Below, in pieces: positions 36,989 through 46,141 of a DNA stretch of 64,000 bases. Numbering within the stretch: position 1 is the stretch's first letter; each line of letters opens with the position of its first letter. Origin of the DNA: Enterococcus malodoratus ATCC 43197 (GTDB lineage Bacteria > Bacillota > Bacilli > Lactobacillales > Enterococcaceae); contig NZ_KE136481.1 in assembly GCF_000407185.1 (NCBI RefSeq), forward strand, positions 62,001-126,000. Direction: 5' to 3'. A program made the position numbers and the translations under genes. Below the pieces are notes generated by a model. It was not told where the DNA came from and ran no database searches. It saw nothing but the letters and a program-made list of their open reading frames with translations.

Positions 36989-37043
36989 AAACTTGTTCCG
37001 AAGTTAAAGAACTTCGATAATAAATCTATAGGAGTGATTTACC

Positions 37044-38153
37044 GTGAAAATTGGCGTAATTAAAGATCCAAAACAAGGTGAGGCACGTGTAGGCATGACA
37101 CCTGAGAACGTAAAAATTTTAGTTGAAGCAGGAAATGAAGTACTAGTTGACGATAATGCTGGTGCAGGTTCAGGTTTTACTAATGAACAATATGTTGAAG
37201 CAGGCGGTAAGATTGTAGATACAGATACAGCATGGACTGCTGATCTAATCGTAAAAGTTAAAGAACCAATGGAAAGTGAATACCACTATTTTAAAAAGGG
37301 TCAAATTATTTGGGGCTTCTTACACTTAGCAGCGAATAAAGCTTGTGTTGAAAAAATGATGGAAGTTGGCGTTACTGCTTTATCTGGTGAAAACATTTCG
37401 ATCAATGGTGTTTTAGAATTATTGAAACCTATGAGTGCGATTGCTGGACGTCGTGCAGTTAACTTAGGTCAATACTACTTAGAAAAACAACACGGCGGCG
37501 AAGGAATCTTACTTCCAGGAATCGAAGGCGTTGAAGCTGGAACAATCGTTATCTTAGGCGGCGGGAATGCGGCTGAAAATGCTGCAGATATGGCTGTTGG
37601 TATCGGTTGCCACGTAATCATCCTTGAAGTGAACGAAAAACGTATCAAACAATTACAAGATCGTTACAAAGACCATAACGTTGATGTAATCGTTTCAAAT
37701 ACTGAAAACTTAGAAGATAAAATCAAAGAAGCAGATGTGTTTATTTCAACTATCTTGATTCCAGGGGCTAAGCCACCAAAATTAGTTAAAGAGTACATGG
37801 TTGAATCAATGAAACCGGGTTCTGTGATCGTTGATATTGCGATCGACCAAGGTGGTACTGTTGAAACAATCGACAAACCAACGAACCATGCGGATCCTGT
37901 ATTTACTAAACATGGCGTAATTCACTATGCTGTTCCTAATATGCCTGGTGCTACACCAAGAACAGCTACAATCGCTCTAGCTAAAGGAAATATTTCATTC
38001 CTTAAAGAAGTTAGCGTGAAAGGATTAGAAGAAGCATTGAAATCTGATGATTCATTAGTATCAGGTTTGAGCGTATACAATGGTAAAGTCGTTTCTAAAG
38101 CTTTAGCAGATTCAATCGATGTTACTTATACTGAGGTAGGAGATGTTCTGTAA
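37044..38153 (+). CDS. ald: alanine dehydrogenase
   Basis: NAD-dependent, reversible deamination of L-alanine to pyruvate. The 369-residue protein starts at GTG 37044 after TAGGAGTGA. Substrate and catalytic residues Arg15 (EARVGMTP), Lys73 (KVKEP) and His94 (WGFLHLAA) are at the expected positions, and the aspartate of VDIAIDQGG is present. The nucleotide loop reads ILGGGNAAENAADMAVG, with alanine where the third glycine of GxGxxG usually lies. Length is normal. Its stop overlaps the threonine deaminase start (TAATG), forming a two-gene catabolic operon that turns alanine and threonine into 2-oxoacids and ammonia. Confidence 0.93.
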   Translation: MKIGVIKDPKQGEARVGMTPENVKILVEAGNEVLVDDNAGAGSGFTNEQYVEAGGKIVDTDTAWTADLIVKVKEPMESEYHYFKKGQIIWGFLHLAANKACVEKMMEVGVTALSGENISINGVLELLKPMSAIAGRRAVNLGQYYLEKQHGGEGILLPGIEGVEAGTIVILGGGNAAENAADMAVGIGCHVIILEVNEKRIKQLQDRYKDHNVDVIVSNTENLEDKIKEADVFISTILIPGAKPPKLVKEYMVESMKPGSVIVDIAIDQGGTVETIDKPTNHADPVFTKHGVIHYAVPNMPGATPRTATIALAKGNISFLKEVSVKGLEEALKSDDSLVSGLSVYNGKVVSKALADSIDVTYTEVGDVL

Positions 38154-39160
38154 TGACTGATACAATGACAAAATTGCCTGTATCTATTGAAGACATTCAT
38201 GAAGCTAAAAATGTTGTAAAACAATATGGTCGTGTGACCCCTTTAATTCAATCAATGTTCTTAACCGCAAAAACTGGCGGTCAAGTGTTCTTGAAATTGG
38301 AAAATATGCAATTAACTGGTTCATTCAAATTCCGTGGAGCGTTCAACAAAATCGCCCATTTAACACAAGCGGAAAAAGATAAAGGTGTTATCGCCGTTTC
38401 AGCCGGTAATCATGCACAAGGTGTGGCTTTGACATCTAAATTATTAGGTATCGAAAGCACGATCGTAATGCCTGAAACTGCACCAAAAGCGAAAGTTGAA
38501 GCAACTGAAGGATATGGTTCAAAAGTTATTCTTCATGGTTCTGGTTTTGATGAAGCGAAAGCTTACTGCGAAAAAATCGTTGAAGAAACTGGCGTGACTT
38601 ACATTCCTCCTTACGATGACGAATCTGTAATGGCTGGACAAGGCACGATTGGTCTTGAAATTCTAGATTCTATCTGGGATGTCGATACTGTAATCGTTCC
38701 TGTCGGCGGTGGCGGACTGATTTCTGGTATTGCAGTCGCAATGAAAACATTCAATCCAAACATCAATATTATTGGTGTTCAAGCGGATAATATCCATGGG
38801 ATGACTGCTTCATTCCGCGAAGGCAAAAAAGTGGGCTATAAAGTGGCTCCAACAATTGCTGACGGTTGTGCGGTAGAATTTCCGGGAGATCTTACTTTCG
38901 AAGTAGTTGAGGCTCTAGTTGACGATATGGTTACTGTATCTGAACAAGAAATCGAAGTTGCTATGAAAGATTTAATCCAACGGACAAAAATCGTTGTTGA
39001 AGGCGCTGGCGCATTAGCTACAGCAGCTATTCTTGCTGGTAAAGTGGATAAATATGTGAAAGGTAAAAAAGTTGTTGCTGTCGTATCTGGCGGTAACGTT
39101 GACTTGAACCGTATCACTGATGTTATTGGCCACTTCTCAGTAGCCAACGAACTAAAATAA
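38153..39160 (+). CDS. tdcB: threonine ammonia-lyase, catabolic type
   Basis: A PLP enzyme converting threonine to 2-oxobutyrate and ammonia. The 335-residue protein has the PLP lysine (Lys59) in TGSFKFRGA, the SAGNHAQGVA loop (about 83-92) and the glycine-rich VPVGGGGLISG phosphate loop. It lacks the C-terminal ACT-like regulatory domain of biosynthetic IlvA, which together with the operon with ald points to the catabolic (TdcB-like) form; serine or threonine may both be used. No isoleucine pathway genes are near. A bidirectional terminator follows. Confidence 0.88.
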   Translation: MTDTMTKLPVSIEDIHEAKNVVKQYGRVTPLIQSMFLTAKTGGQVFLKLENMQLTGSFKFRGAFNKIAHLTQAEKDKGVIAVSAGNHAQGVALTSKLLGIESTIVMPETAPKAKVEATEGYGSKVILHGSGFDEAKAYCEKIVEETGVTYIPPYDDESVMAGQGTIGLEILDSIWDVDTVIVPVGGGGLISGIAVAMKTFNPNINIIGVQADNIHGMTASFREGKKVGYKVAPTIADGCAVEFPGDLTFEVVEALVDDMVTVSEQEIEVAMKDLIQRTKIVVEGAGALATAAILAGKVDKYVKGKKVVAVVSGGNVDLNRITDVIGHFSVANELK

Positions 39161-39169
39161 TCTAAAAGA

Positions 39170-39208
39170 AAAGAAGCAACGGCCTAAAAATGCCGTTGCT
39201 TCTTTTTT
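39170..39208. terminator. bidirectional terminator between tdcB and the CorA-like gene
   Basis: GAAGCAACGGC pairs with GCCGTTGCTTC over 11 bp. T residues follow on the plus strand, and an A-rich left flank (AAAAGAAAA) supplies the T run for the minus strand. Confidence 0.93.
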
Positions 39209-40124
39209 ATGCATCGTAATCTTTTTTGAAGAGATAAACGCCACTCACAATGGAAATGAGTAAGGCCAGCAGTACGACCATAATTGAGCCAATTTCAGAA
39301 TCGCGCCACAATAAACCACCTGTATTGATTCCCCATAGACTGAAAATCAGTGTCGGTAAAGCGAGGAGCAGAGAGGCTGTATTTAAAAACTTCATTAATT
39401 GATTTAGACGATTATCCATCATACTATTAATTAACCCGCTGATCGAGCCGAGCATCTCTCGATAGATCTGAACAGAAGTGGTTGCCTGTTTGGTCTGAAG
39501 TTCGATCTCAATCGCCAAATCTCTATCAGAAGAAACGAGACTTGACTCTAAAAGATGATTGATTGTTTTACGCTGCTCTTTTAAGAGATTATCAATATAA
39601 ACTAGATTCTTCTCTGTGTGAGTCGTTTTTTCCAGAATAGTTTTGTTCGAACCGTTCGAGGTTCCTTGACTGATTTCTTCAATTGTTTCACGCTGCTTCC
39701 GCAGAAAGGCAAGATAATGACTGTTGATCACTTGCAGTGTATGCAGGATCAGTCCGGCTTTTGTAGTAATATCGGATTTATAATTTTCTAGCACTTCATC
39801 AATAAGTGGCGATTCACTTACCGTGATCAAAACCTCTGAAGTTAAAAAAATCGTTACGGTGGAAGAGAGTAATTCTGGTTCATCAATTGATTCAATATTG
39901 ATAAAGAGCATCAGACAAATGGGGTCTTTATCTTCCGTTTGGTATTTTTTAAAAAAAGAAACATTTGAATAGTTCTCGCCTAATGAAAAGAATTTTTTTG
40001 GCAGGTCATAGTCATTATGTAATTGCTCCTTTTCGTCTTCAGTTGGATTAGAAACAGCTAACCAATTTCCTTTGCGAGTCTCTTTTTTTATACCTTCACC
40101 TGAAATAGAATAAAAATCAAGCAA
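39207..40124 (-). CDS. CorA-like divalent-cation transporter with GIN instead of GMN
   Basis: The 305-residue protein has a large cytoplasmic N-terminal domain with long helices (about 60-240) and two C-terminal membrane helices (about 246-264 and 279-299), the CorA family layout. The selectivity motif that is Gly-Met-Asn in Mg2+ channels is Gly-Ile-Asn here (265-267, SLWGINTGG). Such variants occur in the CorA/ZntB group, so the transported ion is uncertain. The start is TTG 40124, supported by AAAGGAGGGG six bases upstream on the minus strand. It converges on tdcB and has no partner gene. Confidence 0.85.
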   Translation of the reverse strand: MLDFYSISGEGIKKETRKGNWLAVSNPTEDEKEQLHNDYDLPKKFFSLGENYSNVSFFKKYQTEDKDPICLMLFINIESIDEPELLSSTVTIFLTSEVLITVSESPLIDEVLENYKSDITTKAGLILHTLQVINSHYLAFLRKQRETIEEISQGTSNGSNKTILEKTTHTEKNLVYIDNLLKEQRKTINHLLESSLVSSDRDLAIEIELQTKQATTSVQIYREMLGSISGLINSMMDNRLNQLMKFLNTASLLLALPTLIFSLWGINTGGLLWRDSEIGSIMVVLLALLISIVSGVYLFKKDYDA

Positions 40125-40321
40125 TTGAAGCCCCTCCTTTTCTGATTGTTTAATATACCTTATACCTAATCATCTCAAATCAATACAGGATTGCCAATTA
40201 ATTTGAATTGTCAAGATTACTGTCGGAGTATTTCTTCCTATTATAAATAGAAAGGATTGTTGGCGAAAGTGAGATAACCATTTAATTCAACTATCAATCT
40301 TCTCATTTGAAATAATTCTAG
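40125..40321. other. intergenic region upstream of the CorA-like gene and xpt
   Basis: This stretch contains the upstream region of the CorA-like gene (minus strand) and lies before the xpt promoter. I see no gene, no strong hairpin and no recognisable operator in it. Confidence 0.5.
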
Positions 40322-40349
40322 TTTACAGCTGATTTCTATCTGCTATAAT
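40322..40349 (+). promoter_or_regulatory. sigma-A promoter of xpt-pbuX
   Basis: TTTACA (40322-40327) and perfect TATAAT (40344-40349) are 16 nt apart, with an extended TGC before the -10 box. Confidence 0.8.
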
Positions 40350-40394
40350 AATCTTCATATTTCATAAACTCCAGTGAAAATTTTCATTGGCAGT

Positions 40395-40515
40395 GAACTT
40401 ATATATCGTCATAATATGGTTGACAGTTTCTACCTTGTGCCGTAAACGCAAGACTATAAGTAAAAATCGTACGGTTACGTACCTTTTTTGCTTTGCAGAT
40501 GAGGTGCGTTTTTTG
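40395..40515 (+). ncRNA. guanine-class purine riboswitch controlling xpt-pbuX
   Basis: The aptamer shows the conserved purine-riboswitch blocks in order: P1 arm ACTTATA (40397-40403), ATAATATGG, GTTTCTACC, CCGTAAA and the closing ACTATAAGT. The specificity base before TATAAG is C, so guanine or hypoxanthine/xanthine-type ligands are expected, not adenine. The expression platform is a terminator: ACGTACCT (40477-40484) pairs with AGGTGCGT (40502-40509) and is followed by a T run. Ligand binding should therefore switch off transcription of the xanthine salvage genes. Confidence 0.95.
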
Positions 40516-40559
40516 TAGTAATCAAAAAACGACAAGAAATGAAAAAGGAGAAGAGTATA

Positions 40560-41141
40560 ATGAAAGAATTGACAGATCGTATCAAAGACAATGGCCGCGT
40601 TTTAGGTGAAGGTGTTTTAAAAGTTGATGAGTTTATCACACACCAAGTTGATCCTGAATTGATGGATGCCATGGGCAAACGTTTAGCGGAAGTTTTCGCG
40701 GACAAAAAAATCACGAAAGTGGTAACGATTGAAGCTTCTGGGATCGCGCCGGCTGTTTATGCTGCACAAGCTTTGAAAGTGCCGATGATCTTTGCCCGCA
40801 AGTCTAAGAGTTTAACGATGGATGAAGAACTATTGACCGCTTCTGTTTATTCCTTTACAAAACAAGTTACCAGCACAATCTCTATTTCTCGTAAATTCCT
40901 TTCTGCAGAGGACAATGTCTTATTAGTCGATGACTTCTTAGCGAACGGGCAAGCCGCTAAAGGATTAATTGAATTATGTCAACAGGCGGGAGCCAATGTT
41001 GCCGGAATTGGTATTTTGATCGAAAAATCTTTCCAAGATGGTCGCCAATTAATCGAGGACATGGACATCCCAGTTGTTTCCTTAGCGAGAATTTCTTCCT
41101 TACATGACGGTAAAGTAACGTTTATCGAGGAGGACGCATAG
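40560..41141 (+). CDS. xpt: xanthine phosphoribosyltransferase
   Basis: Converts xanthine and PRPP to XMP in purine salvage. The 193-residue protein has the PRPP loop [17 protein letters not shown] (about 122-138) and the Xpt-specific N-terminus with [11 protein letters not shown] and [12 protein letters not shown] 40560 is used because AAAGGAGAAGAG lies directly upstream; an in-frame ATG at 40539 would precede the ribosome site. It is the first gene behind the guanine riboswitch, and one base separates its stop from pbuX. Confidence 0.96.
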   Translation: MKELTDRIKDNGRVLGEGVLKVDEFITHQVDPELMDAMGKRLAEVFADKKITKVVTIEASGIAPAVYAAQALKVPMIFARKSKSLTMDEELLTASVYSFTKQVTSTISISRKFLSAEDNVLLVDDFLANGQAAKGLIELCQQAGANVAGIGILIEKSFQDGRQLIEDMDIPVVSLARISSLHDGKVTFIEEDA

Positions 41142-41142
41142 A

Positions 41143-42444
41143 GTGACAAGCGAAACAGGAAATGGAAAATCAGCAGTTTTAGGTTTACAGCATCTTTTAG
41201 CAATGTATGCAGGAGCAGTAGCAGTCCCCCTTTTGATTGGGACTGGGTTGGGATTCAATGAAGCACAAATGACGTATTTGATATCGATCGATATTTTCAT
41301 GTGTGGCGTTGCGACGCTGCTACAATTGACGGTAAATAAATTCTTCGGAATCGGTCTGCCAGTTGTTTTAGGTTGTGCGATCCAAGCCGTGGCTCCGTTA
41401 ATCTTGATTGGACAGACACAAGGGGTTGGAACAGTCTATGGTTCCATTATTGCAGCGGGGATTTTTGTTGTTCTGATCTCAGGTTTCTTTTCTAAGGTAG
41501 AAAAATTATTTCCGCCGATCGTTACAGGAACAGTCATTACAACTATTGGTTTAACATTGATTCCGGTAGCCATTACCAAAATGGGCGGCGGCGATGCTGC
41601 TAACAAAACCTTTGGAGATCCTACGAATTTGCTCTTGGCTTTCGTGACGATCTTATTGATTTTAGCTATTCAGGTATTCGGTCGTGGATTTGTTCGTTCG
41701 ATTGCAGTATTAGTTGGGTTAGTCGGCGGAACAGTTTTAGCAGCACTTTTAGGACAAGTAGATTTAGCGGCGATTGGACACGCACCAATGTTCCATGTAC
41801 CGCAACCATTTTATTTTGGAACACCGAAATTTGAGCCATTTTCTATTCTATTAATGATTATTATTTCTATTGTAAGTATGGTTGAGTCTACTGGTGTTTA
41901 CTTTGCCTTAGGAGATATTGTTGGTAAACAGGTAAAAGAGGATGATTTAAAACGAGGCTATCGTGCTGAAGGTTTAGCGGTCATCTTAGGCGGACTATTC
42001 AATACATTCCCTTATACTGGTTTCTCGCAAAATGTTGGGCTGGTGCAATTATCTGGAATTAAAACACGCCGTCCAATTTACTTTTCAGCGATCTTTTTGA
42101 TCATCTTGGGGCTTTTCCCAAAGGTCGGAGCTCTTGCTCAAATTATTCCTGAACCGGTTTTAGGCGGAGGAATGCTGGTAATGTTCGGCATGGTTGCTGT
42201 TCAGGGAATGAAGATGCTATCAAAAGTAAACTATAACGATGAAAAAAATCTATTGATTATTGCGATTTCAATTGGTTTTGGTCTAGGTTTTAATGCAATG
42301 CCGACACTATTTTCGAAATTGCCGGAAACAGTTCAAATGTTTACGGGCAACGGTATCGTTATGAGCAGTTTGTCTGCTATTATTCTGAACCTTCTATTTC
42401 ACGGGTATAAAAGAGAAACTAAAATAGAAAATGGCGCGGCGTAA
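41143..42444 (+). CDS. pbuX: xanthine permease, NCS2 family
   Basis: The 433-residue transporter has about fourteen hydrophobic segments and NCS2 signatures: GLQHLLAMYAGAVAVPLLIG near the N-terminus, the substrate-site block MVESTGVYFALGDIVGK (about 246-262) and NTFPYTGFSQNVGLVQLSG (about 287-305). It imports xanthine for Xpt. The start is GTG 41143 with GAGGAGG at 41128-41134. The operon partner and the riboswitch support xanthine as substrate over uracil or uric acid. A terminator overlaps its stop codon. Confidence 0.95.
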   Translation: MTSETGNGKSAVLGLQHLLAMYAGAVAVPLLIGTGLGFNEAQMTYLISIDIFMCGVATLLQLTVNKFFGIGLPVVLGCAIQAVAPLILIGQTQGVGTVYGSIIAAGIFVVLISGFFSKVEKLFPPIVTGTVITTIGLTLIPVAITKMGGGDAANKTFGDPTNLLLAFVTILLILAIQVFGRGFVRSIAVLVGLVGGTVLAALLGQVDLAAIGHAPMFHVPQPFYFGTPKFEPFSILLMIIISIVSMVESTGVYFALGDIVGKQVKEDDLKRGYRAEGLAVILGGLFNTFPYTGFSQNVGLVQLSGIKTRRPIYFSAIFLIILGLFPKVGALAQIIPEPVLGGGMLVMFGMVAVQGMKMLSKVNYNDEKNLLIIAISIGFGLGFNAMPTLFSKLPETVQMFTGNGIVMSSLSAIILNLLFHGYKRETKIENGAA

Positions 42445-42457
42445 GCTGCGTTTTTTT
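42435..42457 (+). terminator. intrinsic terminator overlapping the pbuX stop
   Basis: CGCGGC-GTAA-GCTGCG, with one G-U pair, is followed by seven T residues. The loop contains the stop codon. Confidence 0.85.
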
Positions 42458-42459
42458 CT

Positions 42460-42545
42460 ATTCGGATGAAACACGAACGATGGATTAAAATTATCTGTTA
42501 ATATTCGAATTACGTTTTGACTTACTTATTGGGACTTGCTAAAAT
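42460..42545 (+). promoter_or_regulatory. purE promoter with PurR-type PurBoxes
   Basis: The promoter is TTGACT (42517-42522), 17 nt, TAAAAT (42540-42545), with an extended TGC. Upstream lie an inverted half-site ATTCGG (42460-42465), ACACGAACGAT (42471-42481) and ATATTCGAAT (42501-42510). ACGAAC is the core of the Gram-positive PurBox, and a pair of opposed half-sites before the promoter matches PurR control with PRPP as inducer. Confidence 0.75.
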
Positions 42546-42572
42546 AAGTTTGACTAACGAAGGGAGCTAATT

Positions 42573-43061
42573 ATGAATCCAGAAGTTGCAGTTATTATGG
42601 GAAGTACATCCGATTGGGAGACAATGAAACATGCTTGCGAGAGCCTTGATGAAGTAGGCGTTGCATACGAGAAACGAGTTGTCTCTGCTCATCGTACACC
42701 GGACTTAATGTTCGACTTTGCAGAGAAGGCGCGTGGACGTGGAATCAAGGTAATTATTGCCGGCGCAGGCGGTGCGGCTCATTTACCGGGTATGGTAGCG
42801 GCGAAAACGACTTTGCCGGTAATCGGTGTTCCAGTCCAATCCAAGGCACTAAATGGGCTAGATTCCTTATTGTCTATTGTACAAATGCCCGGAGGTGTAC
42901 CTGTTGCTACCACGGCAATCGGAAAAGCAGGTGCAACTAACGCAGGACTACTTGCGGCTCAGATGCTTTCAATGTATGATAAAAAAGTAGCTGACCGATT
43001 GGAAGAAAAACGGCAGCAGATGACACAAACTGTATTGGAAAGTAGTGAACAACTTGGTTAA
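42573..43061 (+). CDS. purE: N5-carboxyaminoimidazole ribonucleotide mutase
   Basis: Class I PurE converts N5-CAIR from PurK to CAIR in purine synthesis. The 162-residue protein starts with the substrate loop [11 protein letters not shown] and has [13 protein letters not shown] (about 40-52) with the catalytic histidine, and [16 protein letters not shown] (about 66-81). Length is normal. The ribosome site GAAGGGAG precedes the ATG. Its end overlaps purK by 17 bases. Confidence 0.97.
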   Translation: MNPEVAVIMGSTSDWETMKHACESLDEVGVAYEKRVVSAHRTPDLMFDFAEKARGRGIKVIIAGAGGAAHLPGMVAAKTTLPVIGVPVQSKALNGLDSLLSIVQMPGGVPVATTAIGKAGATNAGLLAAQMLSMYDKKVADRLEEKRQQMTQTVLESSEQLG

Positions 43062-44175
43062 ATCGTTAAAACCAGGCTCTACGATTGGTATCGTAGGCGG
43101 AGGACAACTAGGCCGTATGATGGCTATCAGCGCAAAGGAAATGGGTTTTCGCACAGGTGTGATCGATCCGACTGGAGATTGTCCGGCTGCGCAAGTTTCG
43201 GATTGGCATATTGTTGCTGATTACGATGATCAAATGGCTCTGGAAGAAATGGCCCGCAGATCACAAGTGATTACTTATGAATTTGAAAATGTGGATGTTG
43301 ATACGATTAATCAAATTCAACATTTCGCAAATGTTCCCCAAGGTACTGATCTTTTGGCGATCAGTCAAGATCGTCTAATGGAGAAGTCCTTTTTAGAAAA
43401 TAATAATATCGTGATTGCTCCGTATGCGACGATTATCAGTCCTACGGATATTCAAGATGCCATTGAAGGGATCGGTTATCCATGCGTGTTGAAAACTACT
43501 CGCGGAGGATATGACGGACACGGACAATACGTATTGAAAAGTACAGCCGATTTAGCACCGTCGATGAACCTATTGCGTCAAGGGACATGTGTTTTAGAAG
43601 CATGGATTCCTTTTGAAAAGGAGTTGTCTGTTCAGGTAGCGGGAAACAACATCGGCGATTATGTAACATTCCCAGTAGTAGAAAATATCCATCGCAACAA
43701 TATTCTTCATGAAACGATTGCACCTGCTGGAATTGAGCCTGCTGTTGCGAAAGAGGCGAGTCGAATCGCCAAAGTAATCGCACAAGGGGTAGATTTGGTT
43801 GGAACGCTTTGCGTAGAATTTTTCTTAACAAAGGCAGGAGCGCTTTACGTTAATGAAATTGCACCGCGACCACATAATTCCGGTCACTATACGATTGAAG
43901 CTTGCACGATGAGTCAGTTTGATGCCCATATTCGCGGAATTTGCGGCTGGCCTTTGAGTGAACCGAGGTTACTATCAAACGCGGTGATGATCAACGTTTT
44001 GGGCGAGAATTTGTTGAAGACGTATGAAATGATCGATCTGTGGCCAGATTGGCATTTCCACTATTATGGTAAAGCGATGCCTAAAAAGGGTCGAAAGATG
44101 GGCCATATTACGATTTTAACGGATAGCATCCAACGGACATTAGACGATATCAAGAAAACTGAGACGTGGGATTAA
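43045..44175 (+). CDS. purK: N5-carboxyaminoimidazole ribonucleotide synthase
   Basis: An ATP-grasp enzyme making N5-CAIR from AIR, bicarbonate and ATP, supplying PurE. The 376-residue protein begins near [20 protein letters not shown] and has the ATP-grasp blocks [16 protein letters not shown] and [20 protein letters not shown] keep the GTG start at 43045 inside purE; TTG 43054 is an alternative with a similarly poor ribosome site, so the exact N-terminus is uncertain. The overlap implies coupled expression with purE. Confidence 0.93.
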   Translation: MNNLVKSLKPGSTIGIVGGGQLGRMMAISAKEMGFRTGVIDPTGDCPAAQVSDWHIVADYDDQMALEEMARRSQVITYEFENVDVDTINQIQHFANVPQGTDLLAISQDRLMEKSFLENNNIVIAPYATIISPTDIQDAIEGIGYPCVLKTTRGGYDGHGQYVLKSTADLAPSMNLLRQGTCVLEAWIPFEKELSVQVAGNNIGDYVTFPVVENIHRNNILHETIAPAGIEPAVAKEASRIAKVIAQGVDLVGTLCVEFFLTKAGALYVNEIAPRPHNSGHYTIEACTMSQFDAHIRGICGWPLSEPRLLSNAVMINVLGENLLKTYEMIDLWPDWHFHYYGKAMPKKGRKMGHITILTDSIQRTLDDIKKTETWD

Positions 44176-44239
44176 AAAGCGTCGAACGTAAACAAATCTT
44201 TTTAAAATTCTTTCATTAGCAGGAAAAAAGGAGAACATA

Positions 44240-45535
44240 ATGATAACTCGATATACAAGAGCTGAAATGGGAAATATTTGGAGCGATGAAAATCGTTATA
44301 AAGCATGGTTAGAAGTAGAAATCTTAGCAGATGAAGCTTGGGCAGAGTTAGGTGAGATTCCTAAGGCTGATGTAGAAAAAATTCGCGCGAATGCGGGATT
44401 CGATATTGATCGGATCTTAGAAATTGAACAATCAACAAAACATGATGTAGTGGCCTTCACCCGGGCAGTTTCTGAGACACTGGGCGAAGAGCGCAAGTGG
44501 GTTCATTACGGGTTGACCAGTACGGACGTAGTAGATACGGCATATGGTTATCTTTATAAGCAGGCCAATGATATTTTACGTCAAGACTTGCAGGATTTCT
44601 TAGCGATTATTGGTGAAAAGGCCAAAGAACACAAAGATACCGTTATGATGGGGCGGACTCATGGTGTTCATGCTGAACCAACGACTTTTGGTTTGAAGCT
44701 AGCAACTTGGTATTCAGAAATGAAACGCAATATCGAACGTTTTGAACATGCGGCAAAAGGTGTGGAAGCGGGTAAAATTTCTGGAGCAGTTGGAACATTT
44801 GCGAATATCCCGCCATTCGTTGAAGAATTTGTCTGTGAAAAATTAGGTATTCGTCCACAAGAAGTATCGACTCAAGTTTTACCTAGAGATTTACATGCGG
44901 AATATTTTTCAAGTCTAGCTTTGATCGCAACGTCGATCGAACGCTTCGCAACTGAAATTCGCGGACTTCAAAAATCTGAAACACGGGAAGTGGAAGAATT
45001 TTTCGCAAAAGGACAAAAGGGTTCATCGGCGATGCCTCATAAACGCAACCCAATTGGTTCTGAAAATATGACCGGATTGGCTCGTGTGGTACGCGGTCAT
45101 TTGATTACTGCTTTTGAAGATGTCGCTTTATGGCATGAACGTGATATTTCTCATTCATCCGCTGAACGGATCATCACACCAGATACAACTATTTTAGTAG
45201 ATTACATGCTCTATCGTTTTGGAAATATCGTTAAGAACTTGACGGTCTTCCCAGAAAATATGAAGCGTAATATGCAAGCGACATTCGGATTGATCTATAG
45301 CCAGCGTGTTCTTCTGAAATTAATTGATAAAGGAATGACTCGTGAAGAGGCTTATGATTTGGTACAGCCAAAAACAGCCTACGCTTGGGACAACCAAGTG
45401 CAATTCCGTCCGTTATTAGATGCTGACGAAAAGATCACGAGCGTTTTATCCGCCGCTGAATTAGACGACGCGTTTGATTATAATTACCATTTGAAAAATG
45501 TTGATAAAGTTTTTGAACGTGTAGGTATAAAATAA
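44240..45535 (+). CDS. purB: adenylosuccinate lyase
   Basis: PurB acts twice in purine metabolism: it splits SAICAR to AICAR plus fumarate, and adenylosuccinate to AMP plus fumarate. The 431-residue protein shows the fumarase-superfamily signature [19 protein letters not shown] (about 259-277), with the catalytic serine in the flexible loop, and [14 protein letters not shown] and [15 protein letters not shown] for the substrate histidines. AAAAAAGGAG precedes the ATG. It lies 64 nt after purK without a visible terminator between, so purEKB is probably one unit, ending at the terminator downstream. Confidence 0.97.
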   Translation: MITRYTRAEMGNIWSDENRYKAWLEVEILADEAWAELGEIPKADVEKIRANAGFDIDRILEIEQSTKHDVVAFTRAVSETLGEERKWVHYGLTSTDVVDTAYGYLYKQANDILRQDLQDFLAIIGEKAKEHKDTVMMGRTHGVHAEPTTFGLKLATWYSEMKRNIERFEHAAKGVEAGKISGAVGTFANIPPFVEEFVCEKLGIRPQEVSTQVLPRDLHAEYFSSLALIATSIERFATEIRGLQKSETREVEEFFAKGQKGSSAMPHKRNPIGSENMTGLARVVRGHLITAFEDVALWHERDISHSSAERIITPDTTILVDYMLYRFGNIVKNLTVFPENMKRNMQATFGLIYSQRVLLKLIDKGMTREEAYDLVQPKTAYAWDNQVQFRPLLDADEKITSVLSAAELDDAFDYNYHLKNVDKVFERVGIK

Positions 45536-45571
45536 AAAAAACCTCTTGCCAGCCGGCAAGAGGTTTTTTGT
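45536..45571. terminator. bidirectional terminator between purB and the opposing ORF
   Basis: CCTCTTGCC pairs with GGCAAGAGG across AGCC, flanked by a long A run on the left and TTTTTT on the right. Confidence 0.95.
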
Positions 45572-45572
45572 T

Positions 45573-45944
45573 TTATGCATAAGAATAAATATCCGCAAAA
45601 CAACTTTCGTGAAGTTGTTCCAATAAGCAGTCTATCAAACGATAGTCATAAGTTTGTCTATTTAGAAGAATCTCGATTCGATAAGAATTTTTTAAGAATG
45701 AGTGATCCTTCAGCTGTCTAATGACTAGCTCTTCCTGAGAATGATTGGAAAAATGCAAAGACTGCATTGCTTGAGACTGTTTTGGATGCAAAAGCTTCTT
45801 TAAATTACGATAAGAATAAAAGCTCGTATTGCAATTCAGGCTGTGGGTAGAGTCCAACCCTAACAAGGCATTAAACAAATGTTGCTTGTCTGTATCTTTC
45901 ATTGAATCAAGAAATTTTTGAGCTGCTGCAGGTGCATCTAGCAT
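45573..45944 (-). CDS. hypothetical protein, 123 residues
   Basis: Minus-strand ORF inserted between purB and purC. ATG 45944 is preferred because GGAGG lies eight bases upstream on the same strand; an ATG at 45959 would use part of that ribosome site. The product begins MLDAPAAAQKFLDSMKD and is predicted helical, rich in Leu, His, Ser and Asn, with three isolated cysteines, no membrane segment and no signal peptide. I recognise no domain. It converges on purB with a shared terminator and is divergent from purC, so it could respond to the same upstream sites. It is probably a real gene on the evidence of ribosome site and terminator. Confidence 0.65.
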   Translation of the reverse strand: MLDAPAAAQKFLDSMKDTDKQHLFNALLGLDSTHSLNCNTSFYSYRNLKKLLHPKQSQAMQSLHFSNHSQEELVIRQLKDHSFLKNSYRIEILLNRQTYDYRLIDCLLEQLHESCFADIYSYA

Positions 45945-45999
45945 AAGCCATTCCTCCATCTATTTCATTCGAATTAAATATAGCACCATTTTCACAAAA

Positions 46000-46013
46000 T
46001 GTAAACGCTATCT
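46000..46013 (+). promoter_or_regulatory. cre-like site between the hypothetical gene and purC
   Basis: TGTAAACGCTATCT matches the cre core TGNAANCGNTNNCA except for the last base. It lies 56 nt upstream of the hypothetical gene start and about 120 nt before the purC start site, so either gene could be the target. Confidence 0.4.
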
Positions 46014-46051
46014 TTGTTGCTGCAACGAAACTAGGGAACAAACAAGTTTCT

Positions 46052-46074
46052 AAACACGAACATTAGTAGTGTTC
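46052..46074 (+). promoter_or_regulatory. PurBox pair upstream of purC
   Basis: AAACACGAACATTA (46052-46065) is a full PurBox half-site; an opposed GTTC (46071-46074, within AGTGTTC) completes an inverted GAAC...GTTC pair. It lies about 26 nt before the purC -35 box, as expected for PurR. Confidence 0.75.
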
Positions 46075-46099
46075 TTTCATTATAATATCCGATATATTA

Positions 46100-46128
46100 T
46101 TGAAAATTTTATTTTCTGTTGTTACACT
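46100..46128 (+). promoter_or_regulatory. purC promoter
   Basis: TTGAAA (46100-46105) and TACACT (46123-46128) have a 17-nt spacer and an extended TGT before the -10 box. A TATAAT at 46081-46086 lacks a -35 box and overlaps the upstream region. Confidence 0.65.
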
Positions 46129-46141
46129 AAAGATGAAATTA

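Larger units (their letters stand above)
36725..37043 (+). other. noncoding region between perR and ald
   Basis: No gene of usual size is present. In order it holds a weak promoter-like pair (TTGAGC 36745-36750, TATTCA 36767-36772), a CcpA-like site (36783-36796), a strong hairpin with a T run (36861-36900), the ald promoter (36961-36988) and a start-proximal hairpin CGAAGTT-AAAG-AACTTCG (36999-37016). A 22-codon ATG frame runs through the hairpin (starting 36844) but has no ribosome site. Confidence 0.6.

Noticed and set aside
40395-40515. Adenine-specific purine riboswitch
   Set aside because: The specificity position before TATAAG is C, which selects guanine-type ligands, and the downstream genes are xanthine salvage genes.
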